A stretch of DNA of 64,000 bases. Source: Paraburkholderia eburnea. GTDB lineage: Bacteria > Pseudomonadota > Gammaproteobacteria > Burkholderiales > Burkholderiaceae. The position numbers and the translations under genes were made by a program. This document shows positions 19,376 through 28,948 of the stretch, piece by piece (positions within the stretch are counted from its first letter, which is position 1; every line of letters starts with the position of its first letter). The stretch lies in contig NZ_PQGA01000015.1 in NCBI RefSeq assembly GCF_002917095.1, positions 84,147-148,146 on the forward strand, given 5' to 3'. The notes beneath the pieces are model-generated. The model did no database searches. It saw only the letters and a program-made list of their open reading frames with translations, and had not been told where the DNA came from.

Positions 19376-20053
19376 ATGAAAACAGCATTGATCGTGGGTG
19401 CCTCGCGCGGCCTCGGCCTCGAGTTCGCGCGCCAGTATGTGAAGGCCGGCTGGCGCGTGCTGGCCACGGCCCGCTCCGAAGCGTCGCTTGCGGAATTGCG
19501 CGCGTTGGGCGCGCAGACGTACCCGCTCGATATCGCGCGGCCCGAAGACATCGCCGCACTGGGCTGGAAGCTCGACGGCGAGCGTCTGGATGTCGCGCTC
19601 ATTGTGTCGGGCGTCTATGGCCCGCGCACCGAAGGCGTCGAGACCATCACCGCCGAAGACTTCGAGTACGTGATGAACACCAACGTGCGCGGCCCGATGC
19701 AGATCATCCCGATCCTGCTGCCGCTCGTCGACGCGGCGCATGGCGTGCTCGGCGTGCTGTCGAGCCGCATGGGCAGCATCACGCAGACCACGGGCACGAC
19801 CGGCTGGCTCTATCGCGCGAGCAAGGCGGCGGTGAACGACGTGCTCAAGATCACCTCGTTGCAGACGCGGCGCGCCACCTGCATCGCGTTGCATCCGGGC
19901 TGGGTGCGCACGGACATGGGCGGCGCGCACGCGGCCATCGACGCGACGGCGAGCGTCGCGGGCATGCGCGAAGTCGTCGCCGAAGCCGCCGCCGCGCGCG
20001 AAGTCTTCAACGGGCGCTTCTTCCAGTACGACGGCACCGAACTCGACTGGTAA
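19376..20053 (+). CDS. SDR-family oxidoreductase
   Basis: 225 aa from ATG 19376 with GAGAGG upstream. The cofactor loop is LIVGASRGLGLEFARQYV at the N-terminus. The catalytic residues are Ser in SSRMGSI and YxxxK in LYRASKAAVNDVL. It is a short-chain dehydrogenase of the C-factor-like type; the substrate is unknown. Spaced 93 bp after the thiolase and followed by its own terminator. Confidence 0.88.
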   Translation: MKTALIVGASRGLGLEFARQYVKAGWRVLATARSEASLAELRALGAQTYPLDIARPEDIAALGWKLDGERLDVALIVSGVYGPRTEGVETITAEDFEYVMNTNVRGPMQIIPILLPLVDAAHGVLGVLSSRMGSITQTTGTTGWLYRASKAAVNDVLKITSLQTRRATCIALHPGWVRTDMGGAHAAIDATASVAGMREVVAEAAAAREVFNGRFFQYDGTELDW

Positions 20054-20077
20054 GCTCTGCTGCACGGATGAATCAGG

Positions 20078-20109
20078 GCCGCCACGCTCGCGCGGGCGGC
20101 TTTTTTATT
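20078..20109 (+). terminator. Terminator after the SDR gene
   Basis: GCCGCC / GGGCGGC hairpin followed by TTTTTTATTTT. The T-run ends only about 22 bp before the next ATG, so the downstream gene must either read through or have a promoter inside this hairpin region. Confidence 0.75.
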
Positions 20110-20130
20110 TTGTCGAAGGAATCGTTTTTT

Positions 20131-20583
20131 ATGAGCGCACACACGCAGCGTCCCGTCGAATGTCCTTGCGGCGGCGCCGCGCCTGGCCAGAAATCGGAGA
20201 AATCGGGGGCGAAGCCGCCTCGCTACGCCGACTGCTGCGGCCGCTTCATCGATGGCGATGCATTGCCCGCCACCGCGCTCGAACTGATGCGCTCGCGCTA
20301 CACGGCTTACGTGCTGGGCGACGTGCCGTATCTGCGCGCGACGTGGGCCGCTGAAACCTGTCCCGCCGATCTCGACGTCGATCCCAATGAGCCGGGCGCG
20401 CCGCGCTGGCTGGGACTGGCCGTGAAGCGGCATGAAAGCATCGACGAAACCCATGCGATCGTCGAATTCGTCGCGCGCCATAAAAGCGGGGGACGCGCGT
20501 ATCGCCTGCACGAATCGAGCCGCTTCACGCGCGGCGACGACGGCCGCTGGCGCTACGTGGACGGCGATATCCTGGAAGGCTGA
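20131..20583 (+). CDS. YchJ-family (UPF0225) SEC-C-type protein
   Basis: 150 aa. The N-terminal CPCGGAAPG and YADCCGRFIDG motifs supply paired cysteines as in SEC-C/YchJ zinc-binding modules. The typical LELMRSRYTAYVLGDVPYL helix and a NTF2-like C-terminal region (RYVDGDI) follow. Biochemical role is not established. Start ATG 20131; an AAGGA lies rather far upstream. Confidence 0.88.
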   Translation: MSAHTQRPVECPCGGAAPGQKSEKSGAKPPRYADCCGRFIDGDALPATALELMRSRYTAYVLGDVPYLRATWAAETCPADLDVDPNEPGAPRWLGLAVKRHESIDETHAIVEFVARHKSGGRAYRLHESSRFTRGDDGRWRYVDGDILEG

Positions 20584-21099
20584 CGCTCCGGCGCCTTCGA
20601 AAAGAAGCGCGCTCGGGCACGCAAAATCGTGCTTTTGCAAACCCACGCTTACCTGCAAAAAACGGGGATGTAGACGATGCGCGACAGGTCGCCTCCGCCA
20701 TTGTTTTCCGTTTTCGTTACTCCGCATGACCTCGAAATCCGCCGATGCGCCGTGCTTCAAGGCCTGCGCGCCGTTGGCACGCCTTATGCCGGGTTACCCC
20801 TGAATTGCACAACAATTATTTGTCGTGCGAGGATGCAATCACGGTGTCCGTTTCGCCATTAAGAATTTGTTGAAAAACAATTTCCTGGCGACTTCAAACG
20901 GAGGCTGGCGGCGAGTCTGATCGATGACAGAAAGGCGCCGCATAGGTGTTCCGATCGGTTTTACTTCCCAGCAACGGGTCAAAAACCACGCCAGGCCTTC
21001 GGGCCAGGCGCGCCAGTGTCCTGTTGTGTCCGCTTGAGGGCGGGGATAGTTGCTCGGTAGTCAGATTCACAGCAGGATTTTCGCGGGCGGGTGTAGCGC
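20584..21099. other. Gene-poor 516-bp gap
   Basis: No frame has a good start, ribosome-binding site and coding-like codon use. The segment 20810-20900 is AT-richer than the surroundings and probably carries the promoter of the exported hydrolase, but no clear -35/-10 pair is seen. Confidence 0.5.
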
Positions 21100-22542
21100 A
21101 TGGCGTTCAGGAAGCTTCTTACCGGATGGGCGGTGGCCGGCACAGCATGTGTGCTGTCGGTCGCGCACGCAGCCTCTCTTACCGATCCGGCAGCCGTGTC
21201 GGGCGCTCAAGTCTCGACGCAGGTTTCAAGCGCGGCCGCCGCGCATATGAGTGCCAACGTCGGCGCTCAATCCTCGCTCGCATCCAGTTCATCCGGCCCG
21301 CTCGGCAGCGCGCACGTGCCGCGCATCGCGCTCGACGACGCGTATCTGCCCGTCGTGCACGCCGGCATGAACGCCCAGATCATCCATATTCCCGTGCCGG
21401 GCGAGTCCGACGTCACGCTCGAAACCACGGTTTACCGCCCGGACGGCCCCGGCCCGTTCCCGATGGTGGTGTTCAACCACGGCAAGATCCCCGGCGACCC
21501 GCGCATGCAGCCGCGCAGCGACCCGATGTCGTTCGCGCGCGAATTCGTGCGCCGCGGCTACGTGGTGGTCGCGCCGAACCGCCGCGGCTTCGCCGGTTCG
21601 GGCGGCAGCTACGAGCAGGACGGCTGCGACGTGGCGAGCAACGGCATGGGCCAGGCCGCCGACGTCGCCACGACGGTCGACTACATGTCGAAGCAGCCCT
21701 ATGTGGACGTGAACCATATCGCCGTGGCGGGCACCTCGCACGGCGGTCTCGCGACCATGGCCTACGGCACCGAAGCCGCGCACGGCGTGCGCGCGCTCAT
21801 CAACTTCTCGGGCGGTCTGCGTCAGGACGCCTGCACGGGCTGGCAGGACAACCTGACCCAGGCATTTGGCTCGTACGGCGGACGGGCTCGCGTGGCCTCG
21901 CTCTGGCTTTACGGCGACAACGATTCGGTGTGGACGCCCGATCTCGTCACGAAGATGTTCACGGCTTTCCGCACCGCGCAGGCGGGCGACGGGCAGCCAG
22001 GCTCGAACTTCGCCTCGGGTGCGAAGCTGGTCGATTTCGGCGCGTACAAGAACGACGCGCACCGGCTCGTCGGCGATCGCGACGGCGTGCAGGTCTGGTG
22101 GCCGACGGTCGAAGCCTTCCTCGCCAATCAAGGCATGCCCACGTCGGTGCAGTACCGCGTGGAGACGCCGAGCGCGCCGCGCGCGAGCGGTTACGCGTCG
22201 ATCGATTCGGTGAGCGCGGTGCCGTTCCTCGATCAGGCGGGCCGCGACGGCTATCGCAACTTCCTCAAGCAGTACCCGAGCCGTGCGTTCGCCGTGTCCG
22301 ATTCGGGCGCGTGGTCGTGGGCCGAGGGCGGTGACAATCCGATGGACGTCGCCGTCGCGAACTGCCAGAAGCACAGCTCGGATCCATGCCGGCTCTATGC
22401 GGTCAACGGCAGCGTGGTGTGGGCGAACGAAAACGTCGCGACCGCGCGGAACGAACCCGCCGACGACGGCCATGCCGTTGCGGATAGCGGCAACGCCGCG
22501 CCTGGCGCAGCCGACTCGTCGCACTCGCTCGCGAGCCGCTAG
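21100..22542 (+). CDS. Exported alpha/beta-hydrolase (dienelactone/CocE-like)
   Basis: 480 aa with a signal peptide (cleavage near AHA/ASL, residue 25), so periplasmic or secreted. The fold is alpha/beta hydrolase: FNHGKIPGDP oxyanion region, nucleophile elbow AGTSHGGLATM (Ser near residue 212), probable acid in LYGDNDSVW and His in DAHRLVGDRDG. The N-terminal 50 residues after the signal and the last 30 are low-complexity Ser/Ala. A second part with CQKHSSDPCRLYAVNG may form a disulfide. Substrate unknown. Confidence 0.85.
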   Translation: MAFRKLLTGWAVAGTACVLSVAHAASLTDPAAVSGAQVSTQVSSAAAAHMSANVGAQSSLASSSSGPLGSAHVPRIALDDAYLPVVHAGMNAQIIHIPVPGESDVTLETTVYRPDGPGPFPMVVFNHGKIPGDPRMQPRSDPMSFAREFVRRGYVVVAPNRRGFAGSGGSYEQDGCDVASNGMGQAADVATTVDYMSKQPYVDVNHIAVAGTSHGGLATMAYGTEAAHGVRALINFSGGLRQDACTGWQDNLTQAFGSYGGRARVASLWLYGDNDSVWTPDLVTKMFTAFRTAQAGDGQPGSNFASGAKLVDFGAYKNDAHRLVGDRDGVQVWWPTVEAFLANQGMPTSVQYRVETPSAPRASGYASIDSVSAVPFLDQAGRDGYRNFLKQYPSRAFAVSDSGAWSWAEGGDNPMDVAVANCQKHSSDPCRLYAVNGSVVWANENVATARNEPADDGHAVADSGNAAPGAADSSHSLASR

Positions 22543-22585
22543 AACATCTGACGCGCCAGCGCGTCGCGTGATCCTGTTGCCCCGA

Positions 22586-22609
22586 AAGGCGCCTTGCGGC
22601 GCCTTTTTT
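22586..22609 (+). terminator. Terminator after the exported hydrolase
   Basis: AAGGCGCC-TTGC-GGCGCCTT hairpin followed by a T-run. The rest of the 22543-22895 gap holds no recognised gene; it should contain the bio operon promoter. Confidence 0.85.
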
Positions 22610-22895
22610 CATTGCGGGTTCGCTGCCGCCTTGCGATACATCCCCAAATAAATGCCGCCTCGGGCGCTTCTTGCGCGGCGTTTGCCGCGCCGCGCGCATA
22701 TTTTTTTGCATAAGCGCGCGTCACTTTGCCGTCGTCATCTACGGCCATTTCGAGTCTTTGCAAACGAAGTGCGCCGAGCTGCCCCGAACCCCGCCAAACC
22801 CCACGCCGACGGGCCTGGAAAGCCCCTTTCGGGGGTAGTGCATTGCGCGATCGAACGCGCTAAATTCGGCTGCGCTGTCGTATCGGGAGCCGTAA

Positions 22896-24266
22896 GTGGA
22901 CTCGCAAAACAAGAACTCGCAAACCAACCTTGGCAACGATGCCTGGATCGCGCGCAGCCTGCGCGCGGTCTGGCACCCTTGCACCCAGATGAAACACCAC
23001 GAGCGCCTGCCGCTCGTCGCCGTCGCGCGCGGCGCGGGCCCGTGGCTCTATGACCACGAGGACCGGCGCTATCTGGACGCCATCAGTTCGTGGTGGGTGA
23101 ATCTGTTCGGCCACGCCAATCCGGCCATCAACGCCGCGCTCAAGGCGCAGCTCGACACGCTTGAGCACGTGATGCTCGCGGGCTGCACGCACGAGCCCGC
23201 CGTCGAACTGGCCGAACACCTCGCGGCCCTCACGGACAACGTGCTGGGCCATGCGTTCTTCGCCTCGGATGGCGCATCGGCGGTCGAGATCGCGCTGAAG
23301 ATGAGCTTCCACGCGTGGCGTAATCAGGGTGCGAGCGACAAACGCGAATTCGTGTGCCTGGCCAACAGCTATCACGGCGAGACCATCGGCGCGCTCGGCG
23401 TGACCGACGTGAAGCTCTTCCGGGATGCCTACGATCCGCTGCTCACGCATGCGCACGTGGTCGCTTCGCCCGATGCGCGCTTCGCGCGCGAAGGCGAAAG
23501 CGCCGCCGATGTCGCGCGCCGCGCGCTCGCCGACGTGGAAAAGCTTTTCGCCGAACGCGAAGGCCGTATCGCCGCGCTGATCGTCGAGCCGCTCGTGCAG
23601 TGCGCCGCCGGCATGGCGATGCACGATCCGTCGTATCTGCGCGGCCTGCGCGCGCTGTGCGATCAATACAAGGTGCACCTGATCGCCGATGAAATCGCCG
23701 TCGGCTGCGGGCGTACCGGGACGTTCTTCGCCTGCGAGCAGGCCGGCATCTGGCCCGATCTGCTCACGCTCTCGAAGGGCATCAGCGGCGGTTATCTGCC
23801 GCTGTCGATCGTGCTGTCGCGCGACGAAATCTACGCGGCCTTCTACGACGACGACACCACGCGCGGCTTCCTGCATTCGCATTCGTACACGGGCAATCCG
23901 CTCGCGTGCCGCGCGGCGCTCGCGACGCTCGACCTGTTCGCGCGCGACGGCGTGCTGGAGTCGAACGCGCGCAAGTCCGCGCAACTGCGCGAGGCCTTCG
24001 CACCGCTCGACGCCCATCCGCTCGTGCGCAACCTGCGCCAGTGCGGCACGATCCTCGCGTTCGACGTGGCGCTCGCCGATGCCGAACGCGCACGCACGTT
24101 CTCGCGCCGCTTCTTCGAAAACGCATTGCAGCGCGAGTTGCTGCTGCGCCCGATCGGCACGACGGTCTACGTGATGCCGCCCTATATTCTGGACGCCGAA
24201 ACACAGGCGCTGCTCGCGACGCGCACGCGCGAGACGTTCGACGCCACCGTCGCGGAGGACCTCTGA
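22896..24266 (+). CDS. bioA: Adenosylmethionine-8-amino-7-oxononanoate aminotransferase
   Basis: 456 aa PLP enzyme (class III aminotransferase) for the third biotin step. HPCTQMKHHERLPL at the N-terminus is typical of BioA; the PLP lysine is in LTLSKGISGGYLPLS (near residue 295). The start is GTG at 22896. Its stop shares one base with the bioF ATG (TGATG), showing tight coupling. Confidence 0.95.
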   Translation: MDSQNKNSQTNLGNDAWIARSLRAVWHPCTQMKHHERLPLVAVARGAGPWLYDHEDRRYLDAISSWWVNLFGHANPAINAALKAQLDTLEHVMLAGCTHEPAVELAEHLAALTDNVLGHAFFASDGASAVEIALKMSFHAWRNQGASDKREFVCLANSYHGETIGALGVTDVKLFRDAYDPLLTHAHVVASPDARFAREGESAADVARRALADVEKLFAEREGRIAALIVEPLVQCAAGMAMHDPSYLRGLRALCDQYKVHLIADEIAVGCGRTGTFFACEQAGIWPDLLTLSKGISGGYLPLSIVLSRDEIYAAFYDDDTTRGFLHSHSYTGNPLACRAALATLDLFARDGVLESNARKSAQLREAFAPLDAHPLVRNLRQCGTILAFDVALADAERARTFSRRFFENALQRELLLRPIGTTVYVMPPYILDAETQALLATRTRETFDATVAEDL

Positions 24267-25459
24267 TGCATTTGCTGGACACGCTCGAACAGAGCCTGCG
24301 CGAACTCGACGCGCACGGTTTGCGCCGCCGCCGCCGCACCATCGATACGCCGTGCGACGCGCACATGACGGTCGATGGCCGCGAGACGATTGGTTTCGCG
24401 AGCAACGATTATCTGGGCCTCGCGGCTCATCCGCAGCTTGTCGCGGCGCTGGCCGAAGGCGCGCAGCGCTATGGCGCGGGCAGCGGCGGCTCGCACCTGC
24501 TGGGCGGCCATTCGCGCGCGCACGCGCAGCTCGAAGACGACCTTGCGATCTTCGCGGGCGGCTTCGTCGATGCGCCGCGCGCGCTGTATTTCAGCACCGG
24601 CTATATGGCGAACCTCGCCGTGCTCACGGCGCTCGCGGGCCGCGGCACGACGATCTTCTCCGATTCGCTCAACCACGCCTCGCTGATCGACGGCGCGCGC
24701 CTGTCGCGTGCCGACATCCAGATCTATCCACATGCGGACATGGATGCGTTGAGCGCGATGCTCGACGCTTCGGACGCCGGCACGAAGCTGATCGTGAGCG
24801 ACACCGTGTTCAGCATGGACGGCGATGTCGCGCCGCTCGCGCGCCTTGTCGAACTGGCCGAGGCGCATGGCGCGTGGCTCGTCGTCGACGATGCGCATGG
24901 TCTTGGCGTGCTCGGCCCGCAAGGGCGCGGGGCGATCGCCGAAGCCGCGCTGCGCTCGCCGTATCTCGTGATGGTGGGCACGCTCGGCAAGGCCGCGGGC
25001 GTGTCGGGCGCGTTCGTCTGCGCGCACGCCACCGTGATCGAATGGCTCGTGCAGCGCGCGCGTCCGTATATCTTCACGACGGCGTCGTCGCCGGCCGTGG
25101 CGCATGCCGTTAGCGCGAGCCTGCGCATCATCGCGGGCGAAGAGGGCGACGCGCGGCGCGCGCATCTGCGGCATCTGATCGGGCGCACGCGCGCGATCCT
25201 CAAGGAGACCTGCTGGATGCCGGTCGATTCGGCCACCGCTGTCCAGCCGCTCGTGATCGGCTCGAACGATGCCACGCTCGCCTTGCAGGCCGCGCTCGAA
25301 AACGACGGCCTGTGGGTGCCCGCGATCCGGCCGCCGACCGTGCCTGTCGGCACGTCGCGCCTGCGCATTTCGCTGTCGGCGGCCCACTCGGATGCCGATC
25401 TCGACCGTTTGAACGATTCCCTGCAACGCGCGAGCCGCGCGGCCCTGGAGGGCGCATGA
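24266..25459 (+). CDS. bioF: 8-amino-7-oxononanoate synthase
   Basis: 397 aa alpha-oxoamine synthase: pimeloyl-thioester + alanine to KAPA. Glycine-rich GAGSGGSHLLGGHSRAHAQL near residue 72, VVDDAHGLGVLGPQGRG near 205, and PLP lysine in GTLGKAAGVSGAF near 238. The start ATG 24266 overlaps the bioA stop by one base; the stop overlaps bioD by four bases (ATGA). Confidence 0.95.
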   Translation: MHLLDTLEQSLRELDAHGLRRRRRTIDTPCDAHMTVDGRETIGFASNDYLGLAAHPQLVAALAEGAQRYGAGSGGSHLLGGHSRAHAQLEDDLAIFAGGFVDAPRALYFSTGYMANLAVLTALAGRGTTIFSDSLNHASLIDGARLSRADIQIYPHADMDALSAMLDASDAGTKLIVSDTVFSMDGDVAPLARLVELAEAHGAWLVVDDAHGLGVLGPQGRGAIAEAALRSPYLVMVGTLGKAAGVSGAFVCAHATVIEWLVQRARPYIFTTASSPAVAHAVSASLRIIAGEEGDARRAHLRHLIGRTRAILKETCWMPVDSATAVQPLVIGSNDATLALQAALENDGLWVPAIRPPTVPVGTSRLRISLSAAHSDADLDRLNDSLQRASRAALEGA

Positions 25460-26181
25460 GTCTCGCGAATGTGTCTTTCTTCGTCACCGGCACCGATACC
25501 GAAATCGGCAAGACCTTCGTGAGCGCGGCGCTGCTGCGCGGCCTCACGCACGCGAGTTTGCGCGCGGCGGCGCTTAAACCCATCGCCGCGGGCGCGTACG
25601 AGCTTGATGGCGTCTGGCACAACGAAGACGCCGATCAGCTCGACGCCGCCGCGAGCGTGCTGCTGCCGCCCGAGATGCGCACGCCTTTCCTGCTCAAGGA
25701 GCCGGCCGCGCCGCACATTGCCGCCGCGCTCGAAGGCGTGACGCTCGACATGGCGCGCATCGTCGATTGCCATCGCGCCGCGTGCGAGCGCGCCGACGCG
25801 GTCGTGGTGGAAGGCGTCGGCGGCTTTCGCGTGCCGCTCACGCCGACTGAAGACACCGCCGATCTGGCCGTTGCGCTCGGTCTGCCGGTCGTGCTGGTGG
25901 TCGGCATGCGCCTGGGCTGCATCAGCCATGCGCTGCTCACCGCCGAAGCGGTCGCCGCGCGCGGGCTGAAGATCGCGGGCTGGGTCGCCAACCGCATCGA
26001 CCCGAACATGACTTTCCCGCAGGAAAACATCGACACGTTGCGCACGCTTCTCGCCGCGCAATTCGACGCGCCGCTTCTGGGCGTCGTGCCGCATATGCGC
26101 GGCGCGAGCGCCGACGATGCGGCCCACCACCTGAACATCGACACCTTGCTCGCGCGCCTGAGCGCACTGGCCGGGCGCTAA
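25456..26181 (+). CDS. bioD: Dethiobiotin synthetase
   Basis: 241 aa. P-loop FVTGTDTEIGKTFVSAALL (residues 8-26) is the BioD signature; KPIAAGAYE follows, then VVEGVGGFRVPL. It closes the ureido ring of DAPA using CO2 and ATP. ATGA overlap with bioF. Followed by a 41-bp gap and bioB. Confidence 0.95.
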   Translation: MSLANVSFFVTGTDTEIGKTFVSAALLRGLTHASLRAAALKPIAAGAYELDGVWHNEDADQLDAAASVLLPPEMRTPFLLKEPAAPHIAAALEGVTLDMARIVDCHRAACERADAVVVEGVGGFRVPLTPTEDTADLAVALGLPVVLVVGMRLGCISHALLTAEAVAARGLKIAGWVANRIDPNMTFPQENIDTLRTLLAAQFDAPLLGVVPHMRGASADDAAHHLNIDTLLARLSALAGR

Positions 26182-26222
26182 AGCAAAACCACAAGTCACA
26201 CGTCACGAAGGACTTCGACACC

Positions 26223-27317
26223 ATGACGCAAACCCACATCGACATTACCTCGCTGAAGGCCACCGCGCCGAGCGCCCACGCCGCCGCCGAAGCCGCAGCG
26301 CGCTGGAAAGTCGCCGACGTCGCCGCGCTCTACGAGCTGCCGTTCAACGACCTGATGTTCCGCGCCCAGCAGGTGCACCGCGAGCACTTCGACGCCAACG
26401 CCGTACAGCTCTCGACGCTGCTGTCGATCAAGACCGGCGGCTGCGAAGAGGATTGCGCGTACTGCCCGCAGTCGTCGCACTACGAAACCGAACTCGAAGC
26501 CGGCAAGCTGATGGCCGTGGACGCCGTGCTGGAAGCGGCGCGCGCCGCCAAGTCCAACGGCGCGACGCGCTTTTGCATGGGCGCGGCGTGGCGCAGTCCC
26601 AAGGATCGCCATCTTGAGCCGATCAAGGACATGATTCGCGGCGTGAAGGCGATGGGTCTGGAAACCTGCGTGACGCTCGGGATGCTCGAAGATCACCAGG
26701 CGAAGGAGCTTGCCGACGCGGGCCTCGACTACTACAACCACAACCTCGATACCTCGCCGGAGTACTACGGCAAGATCATCTCGACGCGCACCTACGAGGA
26801 CCGTCTGGAGACGCTCGAGCGCGTGCGCGACGCGGGCATCAACGTGTGCTGCGGCGGCATCGTCGGCATGGGCGAGTCGCGCCGCGAGCGCGCGGGCCTG
26901 ATCGCCCAGCTCGCCAACATGGAGCCGTATCCGGAATCGGTGCCTATCAACAATCTCGTGCAGGTCACGGGCACGCCGCTCGAAGGCACCGAGCCGATCG
27001 ATCCGTTCGAGTTCGTGCGCACGATCGCGATCGCGCGCATCACGATGCCGAAGGCGATGGTGCGCCTGTCGGCGGGCCGCGAGCAGATGGACGACGCGCT
27101 GCAGGCGCTGTGCTTCATGGCCGGCGCGAACTCGATTTTCTACGGCGATCAACTGCTGACGACCAGCAACCCGCAAGCCGAAGCCGACCGCAAGCTGCTC
27201 GCGCGTCTGGGCATTTCGGCACAGGCCGCGCAGCATTTGCCGGCCGATGACCACGCTCATCACGGCCATGCGCACGGCCACGATCATTCGCACGGCGGCT
27301 GCGGCCACTGCGAATAA
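26223..27317 (+). CDS. bioB: Biotin synthase with His/Cys-rich C-terminal tail
   Basis: 364 aa radical-SAM enzyme inserting sulfur into dethiobiotin. The 4Fe-4S motif GCEEDCAYCPQS (CxxxCxxC) is near residue 73, and the second-cluster ligands are in RFCMGAAW and ETCVTLGML. After about residue 340 the protein runs into an unusual tail in which about half the residues are His, ending GGCGHCE. The core is complete without the tail, so it is an add-on, perhaps for metal binding. Last gene of bioAFDB. Confidence 0.96.
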   Translation: MTQTHIDITSLKATAPSAHAAAEAAARWKVADVAALYELPFNDLMFRAQQVHREHFDANAVQLSTLLSIKTGGCEEDCAYCPQSSHYETELEAGKLMAVDAVLEAARAAKSNGATRFCMGAAWRSPKDRHLEPIKDMIRGVKAMGLETCVTLGMLEDHQAKELADAGLDYYNHNLDTSPEYYGKIISTRTYEDRLETLERVRDAGINVCCGGIVGMGESRRERAGLIAQLANMEPYPESVPINNLVQVTGTPLEGTEPIDPFEFVRTIAIARITMPKAMVRLSAGREQMDDALQALCFMAGANSIFYGDQLLTTSNPQAEADRKLLARLGISAQAAQHLPADDHAHHGHAHGHDHSHGGCGHCE

Positions 27318-27341
27318 CGCCTGTTTCAGGCGGTAAAAACA

Positions 27342-27377
27342 AAAACGCCACGCTGATGCAAACAGCGTGGCGTTTTC
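27342..27377. terminator. Bidirectional terminator between bioB and the NCS1 permease
   Basis: Perfect 14-bp stem AAAACGCCACGCTG / CAGCGTGGCGTTTT with a 7-nt loop. The A-run on one side and T-run on the other serve both convergent genes. Confidence 0.9.
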
Positions 27378-27407
27378 TATTGCGCGTCTAAAGCGCGTCT
27401 AAAAGCG

Positions 27408-28715
27408 TTACGCGTAAGCCGCGCGACGGCGCCCCGCGAGCACGAGATAGCACAGCGCGCCGATCACGAGCGAAGGCAGCGTCGCGCCAAGATTCGGCAG
27501 CCATTGATTGAGCGCCTGATAGGCGCCGAAGCCGATGCCCCACGCGATAAACGCGGTCACATGCCAGCCTCCGGTATAGCCGTAGGCGCCGTTCAGATCG
27601 GCCAGCGCCTGCGCATCGATACGGCGGCGACGCACGATGAAGTGATCGGCGAGCACCACGCCGAACAGCGGCGCGAACACCGAGCCGATAAAGAGCAGGA
27701 AGTTTTCGTACTTCGCCATCGGCACGACGAGGCCGATCAGCGTGCAGACCGCACCGAACGCCGCCGACAGGAACGGCACGCCGGCACGCGTCCAGACCGT
27801 GCCGGTCGACACGGCCGCCGAGTGGATATCGGCGAAGGCGTTGTCGATTTCATCGATCAGCACCAGCAGCAGCGCGAAGCCGCCGCCCGCCTGGGCCAGC
27901 GCCGTGGTGAGCAGCGCGTCGCCGCCGCCCGCCGCGAGGCCGTAGATCGCGCCGAGCGCGTAGAACCAGAGGTTCGCGATGCCATAGCCGAACAGCGTGC
28001 CGCGGAAGGTCTCGCCCGCCTTGCGGCCGAAACGCGTGTAGTCGGCGATCAGCGGCAGCCACGAAAGCGGCATCGCCACCACCAGATCGATCGCGCTGCC
28101 GAACGGCATGTCGCCGGTGCCGGGGCGCTTCATCAGCGCGCCGATGTCGTGCTGGGCGAGCAGGCTCCACGTGAGCCACGCCGCGCCCGCGAGCAGCAGC
28201 CAGATGCCCCACGTGCGCAGGAAACGGCGCACGAACGAGAGCGGACCGCTTATCGCCAGCAGCGTCGCCAGAATGCCGAAGATCACGGTCCAGACGAGCG
28301 GCATCGAGAGGCCGAAAGCCTGTTTGGCGAGCGCATCGGCGGAATCGCGCATCACGATGATCTCGAACGAGCCCCAGCCCACGAGCTGCACCATGTTGAT
28401 GACGGCCGGCACCGACGCGCCGCGGATGCCGAGCGTCGGGCGCAGCGAGGACATGGCCGCGAGGCCCGTGTCCGTGCCGATCACGCCCGCGAGCGCGAGC
28501 AGCACGACGCCGATCACGCTGCCGATGCCGATGGCGAGCAGCGCGTGCGGCAGCGACAGGCCCGGCACGAGCAGGGCGCCCGCCTGCGCGACCAGCAGGC
28601 CGATGCCGAGGGAGAACCAGAGCGCGAAGGCGTCGCCGGTGCGGAACTGGCGGCGCGCGTCGGGCACCGGCACATTGGGCGCGTAGGCCGAGCCGTCTTG
28701 CGTGTTTTGAGTCAT
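27408..28715 (-). CDS. NCS1-family permease (CytX / cytosine-purine type)
   Basis: 435 aa, about 12 membrane segments. NCS1 hallmarks: LSLPHALLAIGIGSVIGVVLLA, LRPTLGIRGASVPAVINMVQ, PLSWLPLIADYTRFGRKAG, and VLIDEIDNAFADIHSAAVS. The last two resemble the CytX group proposed to import hydroxymethylpyrimidine, but cytosine or related bases are possible. No thiamine gene or TPP riboswitch is recognised nearby, so the substrate stays open. Convergent with bioB, divergent from rarA. Confidence 0.87.
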   Translation of the reverse strand: MTQNTQDGSAYAPNVPVPDARRQFRTGDAFALWFSLGIGLLVAQAGALLVPGLSLPHALLAIGIGSVIGVVLLALAGVIGTDTGLAAMSSLRPTLGIRGASVPAVINMVQLVGWGSFEIIVMRDSADALAKQAFGLSMPLVWTVIFGILATLLAISGPLSFVRRFLRTWGIWLLLAGAAWLTWSLLAQHDIGALMKRPGTGDMPFGSAIDLVVAMPLSWLPLIADYTRFGRKAGETFRGTLFGYGIANLWFYALGAIYGLAAGGGDALLTTALAQAGGGFALLLVLIDEIDNAFADIHSAAVSTGTVWTRAGVPFLSAAFGAVCTLIGLVVPMAKYENFLLFIGSVFAPLFGVVLADHFIVRRRRIDAQALADLNGAYGYTGGWHVTAFIAWGIGFGAYQALNQWLPNLGATLPSLVIGALCYLVLAGRRRAAYA

Positions 28716-28948
28716 GGAAAAGCTGTCCTCTGTGTCGTCTGTATTGAATTCGTATGGTGTGCGTAGGGATTACGCAAAACTTCGTGCGGGCGGCCGGTCC
28801 TGGCCTCGGACATCGCGCGGCGGCGCGGACTGTCATAATGCACGACTGACTCCGGCGCGGTGATTCCGTTTTCAGGGGCGCGAACAGCGCCCAAGGCCGT
28901 ATCGGAAGCCGCGCCCGCCGCAAAAGCCGACATTATCGCGAAAACGCC

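Noticed and set aside
20946..22334. 462-codon frame overlapping the exported hydrolase
   Set aside because: Out-of-frame shadow of the gene at 21100-22542; Arg-rich.
28716..28948. TPP riboswitch before the CytX-like permease
   Set aside because: The conserved TPP pairing elements were looked for and not found, so the permease substrate was left open.
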